A stretch of 64,000 bases of DNA from Chenopodium formosanum (GCA_024500155.1 CM044880.1:14450379-14514378); one strand, 5' to 3'. Shown: positions 36,502-48,497, numbered from the stretch's first letter. Numbers and translations: made by a program. The notes: generated by a model not told the origin, from the letters alone.

Positions 36502-39030
36502 ATGCAGGCGCTATCTCCGTCACCAACCACCACCGGTACACCAAACCCACTCCGAACTCGTCAACCCACCACTACAACAACCCGACTCAGTTTCCACCCG
36601 AGTCAACTCACTATCCGATGCTCGGCCTTCGGTCGAAACGGCGCCGTTTCCGGCACACGTGCCGACTGGCAAAGCTCATGTGCAATACTCGCTTCTAAAG
36701 TCCTCTCCTCCCAACAAACTCCGGCCGCCGGAGACGGCGGCGCCGGCGAAAAACCCGACGAAATCACCACCGTGAACGGCCACAAAACCCTAAATCTCCT
36801 CCCAATTGTCTCAACCGCCGCCGCAACAGCCGCCGCAACAACCACCAACAACCTCCCGAAACCACTTTCTCTCTCCACCGACTTCTCCCCTGCTCCAATG
36901 CACGGCTCCACTCTTCGCGTCGCTTACCAAGGCGTTCCCGGCGCGTACTCTGAAGCCGCCGCCGGAAAAGCCTACCCTGGTTGCGAAGCCATCCCTTGCG
37001 ATCAATTCGAGGTCGCGTTTCAAGCGGTCGAGCTTTGGATCGCCGATCGTGCTGTTCTTCCGGTGGAGAACTCTCTCGGTGGTTCGATTCATCGGAATTA
37101 CGATCTTTTGCTCCGGCATCGGTTGCATATTGTTGGCGAAGTTCAGCTTCCGGTGCACCATTGCTTGTTGGCGTTGCCTGGGGTTCGGAAGGAGTATCTC
37201 ACGCGCGTTATTTCGCACCCTCAAGCGCTTGCTCAGTGTGAACATACGTTAACTAAGTTAGGGTTGAATGTTACTAGAGAAGCTGTTGATGATACTGCTG
37301 GTGCTGCTGAGTATGTTGCTACTCAGAGTTTGAGGGATACCGCCGCTATCGCCTCCGCACGCGCTGCCGATCTTTACGGCTTGCAGGTATTGTCGCGTTA
37401 CCCCTATCTTTCCGTTGTTTTATTAGTTGACATGTTTTAACTTTAAACATTATTTAATTATATTTTAATGAAAATGGAGTAAGTTGTTGAATAATTGAGT
37501 GCCTAAGGTTGAATAATTGAAATTATGAATGTAAATGTTAGCTTGTTAGCGTAGTGAAAGGACTATCATTATCAAATAATAAGACTTTAGGTAGGAGTAT
37601 GATGTTTTAAACAAGATTATTATTGATTAATTGTCAAAGGTTAATAGCATGTTGTTATGATTAATTTACTTAGGGAATTAAAATGAAATTAGTCATGTGT
37701 GGTAAGGGAGCCAACTACCATAGAATTTTGTACTTGTGGGTGAAGGTGAACCATGTGTTTTGCTTTTGTTCTATTATTGCCTTAATTGTAACACATGAAC
37801 TTGTTCTTTTCACTTACTCCGTACGTAAAAGGAAAAAGTTTATAATCGTTGAAGTTAATAAACTTATTATGATCATTAAGTTTAAATTAGTTCAAATAAG
37901 AATCAATAAAAACTTACTCCGTACTTAAAAATTGACAAGCAATTCTAGATGTTTTTGTTTAATAAACACAGAATGATTTAATAAAGAATTACGTGTGATT
38001 TTGTCATCAATTCCAAACTTTACGACATTTTGGAAAATTTACCACGTTTTGGGTAATTTCGTTAATGCTCGTGCATCACTCTAGCACGTTTACTAGTTAA
38101 AATAGACTTTATTTTGATTAGAGGTAAAAAGAATTTTAGGGAACACCTTTCGTCATCTACGTTGTATCATAATTGACCAACCATACTGTTAGACTATGTC
38201 TCCAACTACTTAGTCTATTATGTACAAGTTTTATTTATTCATATTTATGCAAATTGGCAATCATTTTCCTAAAAGAAAAAAAATTAGTTGTTGAAAATTT
38301 GACACTAATTTTTCTATATTTAACAAGTAGACTTGCCCCCACGTATTTTGGCATCTAATTGATAAAATTCAAAAAAGAAATAAAAATTAAAAGAATTCCT
38401 CAATGAATAAATAGATCAACTAATAGTAGTGGATGCATTTTAGCCATGACAGCTAGACAGATACCGATTTCGCATGTTACCTTTCTTACCAAACGCTCCA
38501 AAAAAATACAAATTAAATTTTGTTGATCAGAATTGACCTACTAAAATTATTTATTAATCATGTTATTAATTTAATTTTGTCACATGATACAGATATTGGC
38601 TGATGGTATACAAGATGACTCTGGAAATGTGACCCGGTTTGTTATGTTAGCCCGGGAGCCGATTATTCCCCGAACCGACCGGCCTTTTAAAACAAGTATT
38701 GTGTTTGCAACCCATGACAACGGGGAGGGTAAGGGAACCTCATCCTTATTCAAGGTTCTTTCGGCATTTGCCTTTAGGAACATTAGCCTAACAAAGATTG
38801 AGAGCCGGCCCCACCGCCACCGGCCTATTAGGCTCGTGGACGATGCCAATGTGGGGACGGCTAAGCATTTTGAGTACATGTTCTACGTTGACTTTGAGGC
38901 GTCTATGGCCGAGCCAAGAGCTCAAAATGCCCTAGCTGAGGTTCAGGAATTCACCTCATTCTTAAGGGTTTTGGGGAGTTATCCTATGGATATGTCACCG
39001 TGGTCGCCGTCGCGTTCCGATGATCAATAA
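36502..39030 (+). CDS. ADT: Arogenate dehydratase/prephenate dehydratase, chloroplastic, two exons
   Basis: Converts arogenate (and to some extent prephenate) to phenylalanine (or phenylpyruvate), the last step of plastid Phe synthesis that feeds proteins and phenylpropanoids. Exons 36502-37386 and 38593-39030 are joined in phase 0 across a 1206-bp GT-AG intron and give 440 residues. Residues 1 to about 130 are Ser/Thr/Ala-rich, like a plastid transit peptide. The dehydratase domain covers about 137-318 and includes PVENSLGGSIHRNYDLL and the catalytic T309-R310-F311 motif. The ACT regulatory domain (about 326-420), which binds Phe for feedback, has SSLFKVLSAFAF and KIESRP. The intron falls just before the TRF segment. 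No frame damage is visible, and the GC-rich first exon contrasts with the AT-rich surroundings. This is the only clear host protein gene in the window. Confidence 0.96.
37387..38592 (+). other. Intron of the dehydratase gene
   Basis: 1206 bp, donor CAG|GTATTG and acceptor GATACAG. AT-rich, with two ACTTACTCCGTAC copies (near 37813 and 37913). No MITE ends that I can support. Confidence 0.9.
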
Positions 39031-39769
39031 TGATTATGGTAATATAAACAATAATTAGTGCTTTTGTGTTCATAATCTTTCTTCATCCGCCACAAGATGG
39101 GAGAGGATGAAAGAATTATGTAAGAAGAGAGAAACGAAAACTGTTTATTTTGTTTAATTTTGTCCTTGAAAAAAGGATTATTTTATTTATTTAGATATAA
39201 ATAGATTATTTAGAATTGTTTATATTTTTAATTTCTTGGAATTATTTTAATTCCTTGATGAAAAGGATGGAGTAGTGGTGGACCAGTTGATGATGGTGGA
39301 AATGGTTGGTGAGACTAAGAAATGTACATTTAGAAGATGGTGATTGTGATCACGATGTACCACGTTCTTTTTTAAATATGTTTTTTTTTTTTTTTGCACT
39401 TTTCTTTTTTGAAATTATATAAGTATGTAAATATATTTTTGATTTATGACCCACAAAATCTCATATTCTCCTTTCAATTTCAATGCATCTATAACTTGCT
39501 TTTTCTAAGAAAAAATGATCAAGTAATTTTACGCATGTATGTTTGCCTTTTCTACAATATTGTCCCTCAATTTATGTGAATTACTTCAATTTATGTGAAA
39601 TGTTTCATTAGAAATGGTATCATTATAAGTTTATAACTTATTGATGAGATTCGACTGGTGTTTCTTCTCTAACTAAAATGTGATCCGGGTTTGGGATCTT
39701 GATTGACGGTCTCACTCCAACTAAACCAATTAGAAGTAGATCCACAGTTAGTAAGACAAACTTTTAAAT
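39031..39769. other. 3' UTR and downstream non-genic DNA
   Basis: The dehydratase 3' UTR probably ends within the first 200-300 bp. The remainder is AT-rich with a T-run at 39380-39395. No further gene is supported. Confidence 0.45.
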
Positions 39770-39862
39770 AAATGGAATGTACAATAAAATATTGTACACT
39801 CGTTATAAAGTTATCTTAATATGAAGAAAAGTTACCCTGACATAAATAAAAATTACAAAGTA

Positions 39863-40591
39863 CTCCCTCCGTTTTTTTTATATGCATCACTTGCATTTAC
39901 ACGGAGTTTTAAGAAAGTTATTTGCTTCAATATTATATTGTGCAAGTGGGGCAAGTGGATGATTAATTTATTTTGATAAAAGTATAATGTGGGTCGTGAA
40001 ATAGATAGTACTACCTATGTGAGAGAATGATTTATCAATCAATTACATACTACTAAAATCGAATATAAGAGAGGACACTTGTCAATGTGTTATTAAAAAA
40101 ATTCCCGCCAAAATTACTTTCTAAAAAAATATTATTATAGTAAAAAGGATTGCATTTAGATTATGACTTTTATTTTATATAAAATCTAAAGTAAACTTTC
40201 TACAATATCGACTTGCACGTTATAACTGTCACATATTTAGATATTTTCTCTCTCATGTTTTTATTGTTTTAATACAAACTGTATTTCATTTTTAATACGA
40301 ACTATATTTCATACGGTTTAATACTGATAAATCGATTTAGTTTTTTAATATCTAATTATATTTTCATTATAATTAGTCAATAATCGTGCATTGCACGGGA
40401 TTTCACCTAGTTTAATAATATAAGTGGGGACCATGAAAGAGAGTGAAATGATAAAATATTTTGAGTGGAGTATTTGAGAAGAGAGAGAGATAATAAAATA
40501 TAGTATAAAGTTACCAAATATAGAAGTGATGCATATATAAAAAAACACCCCTAAATAGAAAGTGATGCATATAAAAAAAAAACGGAGGAAG
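39863..40591. mobile_element. Stowaway-type MITE containing a Helitron fragment
   Basis: TIR CTCCCTCCGTTTTTTTTATA against CTTCCTCCGTTTTTTTTTTA, both followed by TGCATCACTT, with TA flanks at 39861-39862 and 40592-40593. At 729 bp it is too long for a simple Stowaway, which the Helitron piece inside explains. Confidence 0.88.
40043..40410 (+). mobile_element. Small non-autonomous Helitron inside the Stowaway
   Basis: The 3' end is clear: stem CGTGC (40385-40389) and GCACG (40393-40397), a short spacer, then CTAG (40407-40410) followed by T. The left edge near TACTACTAAAATCGAATATA is approximate. No coding content. Confidence 0.6.
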
Positions 40592-41425
40592 TATTTATGC
40601 TTTATTGATAAATATTACCCAAAAAATTATAAAAGTAACCCTAAATTTGATAGAATTGACTCCCGATACACATTAAATTACTGTACATCAGATGTATACA
40701 AAAGTTGCTCCAATTAGTAAAATATCACCTTTTTATAAATTATGAATCACACATAAGATACACACAATACTTATCAAGTTAATGTAAGAAAATCTTGCCT
40801 AATAACTATGTTAGTTAAAGCGGATTCCTTACTGTATTTGTCTGAAAAAGTATAGATGACTATATTAATAACTTGCTATTGTGGTTTAGTCAACTATAAT
40901 AAGGTCATGTCTAGTTCATCTAATTAGAAATGAATTTTTCTAATTTAATGTATGATTTTTTTTTTGTTTTAATAATCATTTAGTTTTGTGATTGGATATT
41001 TTGATTTACTTTGAATCTTTGATCATATATGTACATTAACAAACTATTAAATAAGATTTTCACTGTAATTGTATTTTGTATTAATGTGTACTTTCTACTG
41101 TGAAATTTTTTTCATAATTTTTCCAATCACAGAATTACAGGCATTACAGCTGATCATTTATTGTCAAGACTCAAGAGGAAAATATCAGCACAATGCTTGC
41201 GGATATACGCTAGCATATACCGTATAGCGGTATAGGTACGTGCCAAAATTTTAACAAATTAATAAATTATCTTGGTATTGGGATTTACTTGAGTGAACAC
41301 CATAATCTATGGGTCTATTTGGCACTTTCATAAGTATAATAACAATGGTCAAAGAATATCAAAGATTAGATGAATATATATTCTTTGTTTTAGATGTTTT
41401 GTTAGCCTTAAAAAAACGCTTTCAG

Positions 41426-42286
41426 CTTAAAGAACTGAAATTTTCTCTATGGAGGCAGATGCACAATGCTCCGTGAATCCGTTTTCTCTTAAAAAAGGCG
41501 GAATGAACATTTCGTTGTTCAGTAAAGAACATACATTTGTTTTGTAAAGAACATATAACTATTTCATAAAGAACATCTCATATAACTGTATTGTAATGAA
41601 CATATAGTTGTTTTATAAAAAACATATAACTATTTTGTAAAAAAAAAACATCCAACTTTATGTTCTTTATATACATCTAAAGAACATCCGTAATATTAAT
41701 TAAAAACATAATAATTAGAGGTGATCAACTTCGGCCCGGCCCGAAAATAAGGTGGGTTAGACAAGCCTAAAAATGCATTTTTAGTTAAAAATCCAAACTC
41801 GGCCCGATAAAAACTCGAAAAGCCCACTACATTTTCCTGGTTTTTTGGGCACGAGATATTATGTTAAGGCCCAGTCCGACCCAAATTTTTTATCACCTCT
41901 AATAATAATATAATGTAATGAACATTATTTTTATTCAATCACCATAATCTTAAGACAAAATTCAAAGAACATTCAAAATAAACGATTAACATATGTCACA
42001 AATAAAAGTACATTATTCTGACAATCAAAGAACATGAAGATAAAGAACATTATTTAACTAGACGTTATGTTCTTTACAATTTTATAACATGTTCTTTGCA
42101 CTTTAACTGAATGTTCTTTACATTTCTATACGATGTTCTTTACAATTCTATAATATATTCTTTTCACTTAAACTAAATGTTCTTTATATTTCTATGCAAT
42201 GTTCTTTCCGCTTTTTTTTTTGGAAGAGATGCGCCATGTGAATCGTGCATCCGCCTCATGAACCATGCATTCTTAAAGAACTGAAA
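41426..42286. mobile_element. AAGAACAT-repeat element between 15-bp direct repeats
   Basis: CTTAAAGAACTGAAA is present at 41426-41440 and 42272-42286. Just inside are imperfect inverted ends (GGAGGCAGATGCACAATG and the complement of the right side, GAGGCGGATGCACGATTC). The inside carries about twenty copies of AAGAACAT or its complement, often spaced 20-30 bp. No coding content. The class is uncertain; long duplications and subterminal repeats could fit a MULE- or hAT-like non-autonomous element. Confidence 0.6.
41716..41901. mobile_element. hAT-type MITE nested in the AAGAACAT element
   Basis: 186 bp with ends TAGAGGTGAT and ATCACCTCTA, flanked by the 8-bp duplication ATAATAAT (41708-41715, 41902-41909). 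Subterminal GGCCCGGCCCG and GGGTCGGACTGGGCC resemble each other in reverse. The 8-bp duplication and TAGAGGTG ends fit hAT. Confidence 0.78.
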
Positions 42287-42671
42287 GCAAGATTAATCAA
42301 CATTCAAGACTTGTCATGACATCATCAGCGTTTAGCAATGTAGTAATGAAGTTTCTTTCAAAAAAAAAAATGTAGTAATGAAGTTAGCTTTTAGAATGAA
42401 AATGCTAAAATTATTAGATTTTGCCAGAATTTAAATGTTACTTCAACAACTTATGTGTTTTGACGAACAAGGCTTATGACCCGTTTTTTTTAACAACGCT
42501 AATTTGATCGTTGATTTTATATTAGACTCCTAATATAAGGGAGATACTTATAGAATACTGAAGTGTGGATTAATTTACAATATTCAAATGAATATGGTTT
42601 AGTTATATTGTTAGAAATAACCTACATTTGAGATGGGATGTTGTCTAACATTGAAAACTTAGGAGACCTTA

Positions 42672-43332
42672 GGGGGCCTTTAGTTTGTAGAGTGGTATGA
42701 GTTTGGAATCGGGAATGGGGTTAAGGTGATATCGGGTTGAAACTTGATACTCCGTATCTAATATCATGTGTTTGGTTCAATTTTGGAATGGTATCTCATC
42801 CCCTTAATACCATGTGTTTGATATCGAAGGAAATGAAATGAGCCAAACTCACCTCCCCCAAAGGTTTCTAAACCCCATACCTCATGGATTTAGGCCTTGT
42901 TTGACAAATGGTTGTTGGCTGGTTCACTTGGCTTGTTTGACCAACTGCAATGTTTGGTTGTTTATAATGGTTTTTGAAATTGGTTGTTTAAGCTGACTGT
43001 TTATAAAAGTGTTTGGTAAATTAATTGTTGGTTGTTTATTATGAGTAGATAATTTGTGGGTCAACAAGCAAAAAGTCAACAAAAAAAACTACTCAAAATA
43101 GTTTTTTCATTTTAGCTTAAAAACCAGCTTTTTCGCTGACTAGAAAGCCAATTACCAAATACATTTTTTGGCTGCTTGACCATATAAAAAAGCCAAAAGC
43201 TAACCAAAAAGCCATCAAAAAGCCATTTACCAACATGGCCTTAAGGTATGGGTTTAAAATTCAACATATAGTATGGGTTTTAGTCAACCTAAACCCATAC
43301 CTCATACCTATACTCCGCAAACCAAACGCCCC
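42672..43332. mobile_element. Tourist-like MITE, outer
   Basis: Ends GGGGGCCTTTAGTTTGTAGA and the complement of the right side, GGGGCGTTTGGTTTGCGGAG, with TTA flanks at 42669-42671 and 43333-43335. Subterminal GGTATGGG/CCCATACC repeats are typical of this kind of MITE. It is split by a second MITE. Confidence 0.85.
42893..43240. mobile_element. Tourist-like MITE, inner (nested)
   Basis: 348 bp, ends GGCCTTGTTTGACAAATGG and the complement of the right side, GGCCATGTTGGTAAATGG, with TTA at 42890-42892 and 43241-43243. It lies wholly within the outer MITE. Confidence 0.88.
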
Positions 43333-43563
43333 TTAGGTAACATACAATGATACAAAGTTACATTAATTTTAGATATAAGCCCGACTTACCGAGCTTGAAC
43401 ATGTTTATTACCTCACTTAACTTAATCTTCTATTAACTTATACTAAAAGCGAATAAGCAATGATACCTGTCATTAACTTGAGAAAAAAAATTCCCGTCGT
43501 TTTGGTTTTTTTTTTTTTTTTTTTTTTTTGTGCAAAATCTTTAAGTAAATTATTTATACCTTA

Positions 43564-43824
43564 TGTTAGAGATATGAGATATCGGAAATATATGTATGAT
43601 ATATTTTCCGTAGATATCATTCAGAGAATAATATATTTAGGATATTTATGTTAAGATATTATTTTGAGAATATATCTTTAGGGTTTATGGTTATGTTAGT
43701 ATATCTTTAGAAATATTGTTTCCTATCTTATGAGCGTAGGTTTTGTATAAATACTCTACCTATCGATGAATAATAATGAAGTCATTCTATTCTCTTCTTC
43801 TCTAATTTGTCATGGTATCAGAGC
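43564..43824 (+). mobile_element. Copia 5' LTR and primer-binding site, body lost
   Basis: A 249-bp LTR (TGTTAGAGATATGAG...AATTTGTCA, 43564-43812) with a TATAAATA box near 43747 is followed by an exact primer-binding site TGGTATCAGAGC (43813-43824). About 100 bp of leader follow, including a perfect 10-bp hairpin (43864-43873 with 43883-43892). No gag follows on this strand, so this is a stub. Confidence 0.85.
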
Positions 43825-44007
43825 AGGTTAAATCTTGGGACCGCTTACAAAAATTCCCCCCTGCCGGTGGGTTAGAAAGTTAAACCCACCGGTGGGATTC
43901 AAAATTTTGCTTCCGCTATGCAATATTAATACTCATTAATTTTTTTTTTTTTGGGTTGGTACACGTATCATATATGTGTATGGGATTCAAAATTTTGCTT
44001 CCGCTAT

Positions 44008-44084
44008 GCAAGTAGGATAGGAAATATTCTAACTTATCACATAACAAATATTATCAAATATATTCTTCCCTTATTATCCTAATA
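44008..44084 (-). repeat. Truncated 3' LTR of copia 2
   Basis: 77 bp nearly identical to the outer half of the 5' LTR (one difference in TATATTCTTCCC against TATATTATTCCC). It follows the purine tract TTGAGGGGGG. It ends abruptly at GCAAGTAGG, where it is fused to leader-type sequence. Confidence 0.88.
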
Positions 44085-44090
44085 CCCCCC

Positions 44091-47000
44091 TCAAGTTGGA
44101 GCATGTAAGTCACAAATGCCCAACTTGCCAAGTAAATACTCAAATTGTTTGATACCCAAAGCCTTTGTAAAAACATCGGCCAATTGTTCTGTCGTCGAAA
44201 CATATGAGGGAGCAATCAAACCCTCTTGAATCGCATCCCGTACAAAGTGACAATCGACCTCAATATGCTTTGTACGTTCATGGAAAATCGGATTCCTGGC
44301 AATATGCAACGCAGACTGACTATCACAATAGAGGGGTATTGCCTTCGGATGATGTACACTCATACTCAATAATAGAGCCTTGAGATACTTCAATTCAAAA
44401 GTGATCGCAGCCATAGAGCGATACTCGGCCTCTGAAGATGATGTGGAAACTGTGCCTTGCTTCTTAGTCTTCCAGGAAATAGGAGAGTTCCCCAAAAATA
44501 CCAACCAACCTGTGAGAGAGCGCCGAGTCATAGGGCAAGCTGCCCAATCAGAATCACACCAACCAATCAAAGAAAGCTCACTATCTGAACGAAGTAGTAT
44601 TCCCTGTCCTGGGGTACCCTTCAAGTACCTTATTACCCGCAATGCAGCTTCCCAGTGCTCTTGTCGTGGCTCATTCATAAATTGTGATAAAATATGCACA
44701 GCATAAGCTAAATCGGGACGAGTAACTGCCAAGTATATAAGACGTCCCACTAATCGATGATACTGCTCAGGGTCATCTAAGACTGCTCCATTTGCACGCC
44801 CAAGGTGATGATTTTGAATCATCGGAGTTGGAGCAGGCTTACTACCCAATAAACCTGTATCATTAATAATGTCCAGAGCATATTTTCGTAGGGAAAGAAA
44901 TAACCCTTCAGAACTACAGGCAACCTCAATACCAAGAAAATATTTCAGAGCTCCAAGGTCTTTCATATGAAAACATGAACCAAGATAATCTTTAAAGGCC
45001 TTAATTGCAGCGGAATCATTCCCAGAAATTATCAAATCATCAACATAAATCAAGATATTCAACTGTATAGCACCCTTAGTATATGTAAAGAGTGAATAGT
45101 CGGAGTATGACTGCAAAAATCCATACCTCTTCAAGGCAACAACCAATTTGGCAAACCAACATCGAGGTGCTTGCTTTAGGCCGTATAAAGATTTCTTCAG
45201 ACGACAAACCTTACCAGGGGAATCAGACTTGAATCCTGGAGGGAGCTTCATATATATCTCATCATTTAAGTCACCATGCAAAAATGCGTTGTGGACGTCC
45301 ATTTGATGCAGCTCCCAATTCTTAGATGATGCAATTGCCAGAAAAGAACGAACAATCACCATTTTTGCTACAGGGGCAAAGGTCTCATCATAATCTATCC
45401 CTTCAACCTGATGATTGCCGAAGATAACCAAGCGAGCCTTCAGTCTTTCAATACTACCATCGGACTTGTGCTTGATTTTATATACCCACCTACACCCCAA
45501 AGCTTTCTTATCTGGGGGAAGGTCTTCCATCACCCATGTACCATTGTCTTCCAAGGCACGTATTTCCTCTTGCATAGTCTTACACCATCCTTCATCTATC
45601 ATTGCTTCTTTGAAAGAGGTAGGCTCCTTCCCTGCTGTGACAGTTGCAATAAAATTTCGGTGTTTCACAAAAAATTTGTCACAACTAACATAATGTGCTA
45701 TAGGATACGACATACCTGAGGGAGGTGTAGAAGACTTAGGTGAGACGAGGGAAGGACTTTGCGTGATCACGGTATGAGTGACAAAATCTTTGTGCTTGAC
45801 GTTTGGAAATTTCTGCCGGAAACCACGACCCAAATTATCACCGTCTACCCCTATGTCATGAACTACGGAACTAGGGTCTGCCCCCCTGAATTCGGCACCA
45901 CAGCAGGCATAGCACCCTGCTGCTGCCCCTGTGGCTGCGGCTGCACAGCAAGCACAACAACCTGCTGCTGCGGCTGGGCAGTAGGGACTGCAGCCTGTTG
46001 CTGCTGGTCTACTACATGCGGCTGGGCAGTAGGATGCAAGTCCTCAGCTCTGTCAAATATCAGTTCTGAAAAATCGGTATTTGTACCCAACTCCTGTTGA
46101 ATACTCTCAGGTACAAAATTGGTAGCCACCGTATCCAAGTATGGGAAAATATTCTCAAAAAATTTGACATCCCTTGACACGAAAAATTCCTTAGTGTCTA
46201 AGTCAAAAAGACTCCAACCCTTCTTGCCAAACGGATATCCAACAAAAATGCATTTCCTACTCCTACTAGCAAATTTATCTCCCTTGGCACGTTGATTATG
46301 AGCAAAACACAAAGAACCAAACACACGTAATTCCTTAAAAGATGGTGGATGACCAAATAGCACCTCATAAGGGGTACGCTTATTCAAAATGCTAGATGGA
46401 GTTCTATTAATAACATGTGCAGCGGCTAAAACACACTCTCCCCAAAAGTCAATCGGCAAACCACCTTGAAATCTAAGAGCCTGAGCAACATTTAGGATGT
46501 GTTTATGTTTTTGTTCTACCCTCCCATTTTGTTGAGGAGTGGCAACACAAGATTTTTGAAACAATATCCCATTTGCCAAAAAATAATCATGCATACAATT
46601 AAATTCAGTGTCGTTATCACTACAAACGATTTTAATTTTCTGTGAGAATTGTCGGTCAATCATAGCAATAAAAGACATAAACATCCAAAAAAATTCCTTT
46701 TTATCAATTAATAAATAAATCCAAACGGCTCTAGAAAAATCATCCACTAGAGTAAAAAAATATCGAGCTCCACAAGAAGATGTTTGGTCATAAGGATCCC
46801 ATAAATCACAATGAACTAACTCGAAAATTCGAGTTGATTTATTTTCACTTAAAGAAAACTACTCCTAGGATGCTTAGCACGATAACACACTTCACAATCC
46901 TTATTCAAACTACAAGTAGTATTACTAAAAAAAGGAAGCCACTTCACTACTTTCTCGGAAGGATGTCCCAACCTACTATGCCAAAGTTCCATAGAAGACA

Positions 47001-47437
47001 AGCTGTCCACTGAGTGTGCCGAAACCCCTTGCATTGTTCGTTGTCTCTGCACGCAAGTAGTAAAGTCCATCCCGTTTTTCACCCGTGCCAATCACCTCCC
47101 TCGTCTGTAGGTCCTGTATAGCACATGTAGATGAGTTAGTCAAGACACAACAATTTAAATCGTCACTTAATTGTGACACCAAAATTAAATTACAATTCAA
47201 CTTTGGAACAAAAAGAACATTAGTGAGGGTGATTGATTTTGTAAGTTTGACATCACCCTCCTTCACTGCCAACACTTGTTGTCCATCCGGGAGACCAACG
47301 GGAAGAGGTGTTACTTCCTTAACATTAGTCAAGTATGAGATACATCTTGTGACATGATGCGAGCAACCCGTATCGATAATCCACTCACCATTTAACCGAT
47401 TCGAAGGAGGTGGAGGAGTACCAAAAGCAGCAACCAA
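44091..47437 (-). pseudogene. pol of copia 2: protease, integrase, reverse transcriptase, RNase H
   Basis: Protease IIDTGCSHHV lies near 47370. The HHCC zinc region (HSRLGHPSEKV...CEVCYRAKH) is at 46870-46985. The integrase core is at about 46747-46300 with SDNDTEF (usual form SDNGTEF) and QQNGRVEQKH, where the catalytic Glu is kept. RT and RNase H lie in the open frame 45833-44091 with YVDDLIIS. Frameshifts occur near 47090, near 46850 and between 45863 and 45833. The integrase C-terminus is Gln/Pro/Ala-rich, probably an expanded repeat. RT-RNase H alone is intact over 580 codons. Confidence 0.92.
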
Positions 47438-47443
47438 CGACTG

Positions 47444-48497
47444 TCATTGCTCAGTAGAGAAACCCGATAATTGTGGAGTACTTGCGCCAACAGGTGGTGT
47501 AGAGGTTGCATTAGCCGTGATAGCACCCCTACCCCGACCAGCGGAAGAAGGCACATTCCTTCCCTTTGCCGCACCTTTAGAGTCTTGAGTAGAGGAGCCA
47601 TACTTCTCCGAGTACCAAGACGGAACACCATGAAGCTCAAAACAAGAGGTGGTGTCGTGCCCTGTTTTATGGCAGTGTGTGCAGGTCAGGGCTGCGTTCT
47701 CCGCACGACTAAGACGCGGCTTCTGCCTTGACTTCATACGAACAGCAAAGCCCGCAACTTCCGGCCTCTCTTCTCGCACCTGTGAGATGCCACACACCCT
47801 CTCATCTTGCGAAACTTGTTGATAAGCTTTATTTAAAGAAGGCAGGGGATCCTGCGAAAGAATGTTTGAACGCAAAGAGCCATAATATTCTGAGTATAAC
47901 CCTAATAGAAATTGCTGCAATCGATCATTCTCGCGCCGCAGCTCATGTTGTCGCCCTACACCACAAGAACACTTCCCACACTTACAGCTAATAAGGGGTT
48001 CGTATTTTGCAAGATCATCCCACAAAACTTTCAATTTACCAAAGTATATTGCAACAGACATGGTCTTTGTTTGCTCACACCGATTAATTTCAGCCTTCAA
48101 TTGTTGTATTCGTGGACCATTCACGACACAAAATCTCTCATTCAAGTCATCCCATAAACGCTTAGCATTGTCATAATTCGAGAGCAGGGATTTCACCTCG
48201 GGATCAATCGTATTCATGAGCCACGAAACAAGCATACAATGGATCGTGACCCAATCGTCTTTTGTTGCAGGAGGCACGACATCATTGATCGTACCATCAA
48301 GGAAACCAAACTTTCGGCGAGACGAAAGAGCCACATAAATTGCGTGAGCCCAATCATCGAAATTGTCAAGCTTTAGCTAGACGCACAAGGGTGATGAATT
48401 CACCAGGTTTGTCTTGTGCGCCGAGATAGAAAGGGGAGTTAGGTTCGATTTTTGCTGGTGGTGTTGGTGGTGGTGGCGGGGTGTCGTCGCCAGGCAT
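47444..48497 (-). pseudogene. gag of copia 2 with CCHC knuckle
   Basis: The start ATG at 48497 gives MPGDDTPPPPP. A frameshift near 48370 joins the frame of 48334-47444. The capsid-like region (DDWVTIHCMLVSWLMNTI) is followed by a Cys-rich CKCGKCSCG patch and a zinc knuckle CTHCHKTGHDTTSC near 47680. A TGA at 47441-47443 separates gag from protease; the expected codon here would be Trp, so this could be TGG to TGA. Confidence 0.88.

Larger units (their letters stand above)
39770..40693 (-). repeat. Dispersed foldback-like repeat, copy B, split by a MITE
   Basis: When the Stowaway at 39863-40591 is removed, the flanks align in reverse with copy A at 29523-29753. Shared phrases include ATTTTTTGGGTAA, TTTATTTATGTCAG and GGTGTACAGTAATTTA-like ends. 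The Stowaway therefore inserted into an older copy. Confidence 0.75.

Noticed and set aside
36603..37252. Frames opposite or offset to the first dehydratase exon
   Set aside because: The annotated frame has a full family match; the others are by-products of GC-rich coding DNA.
38069..38096. CGTGC...GCACG followed by CTAGT in the dehydratase intron, like a Helitron end
   Set aside because: The loop is long, the spacer to CTAG is only about four bases, and no matching 5' end is seen.
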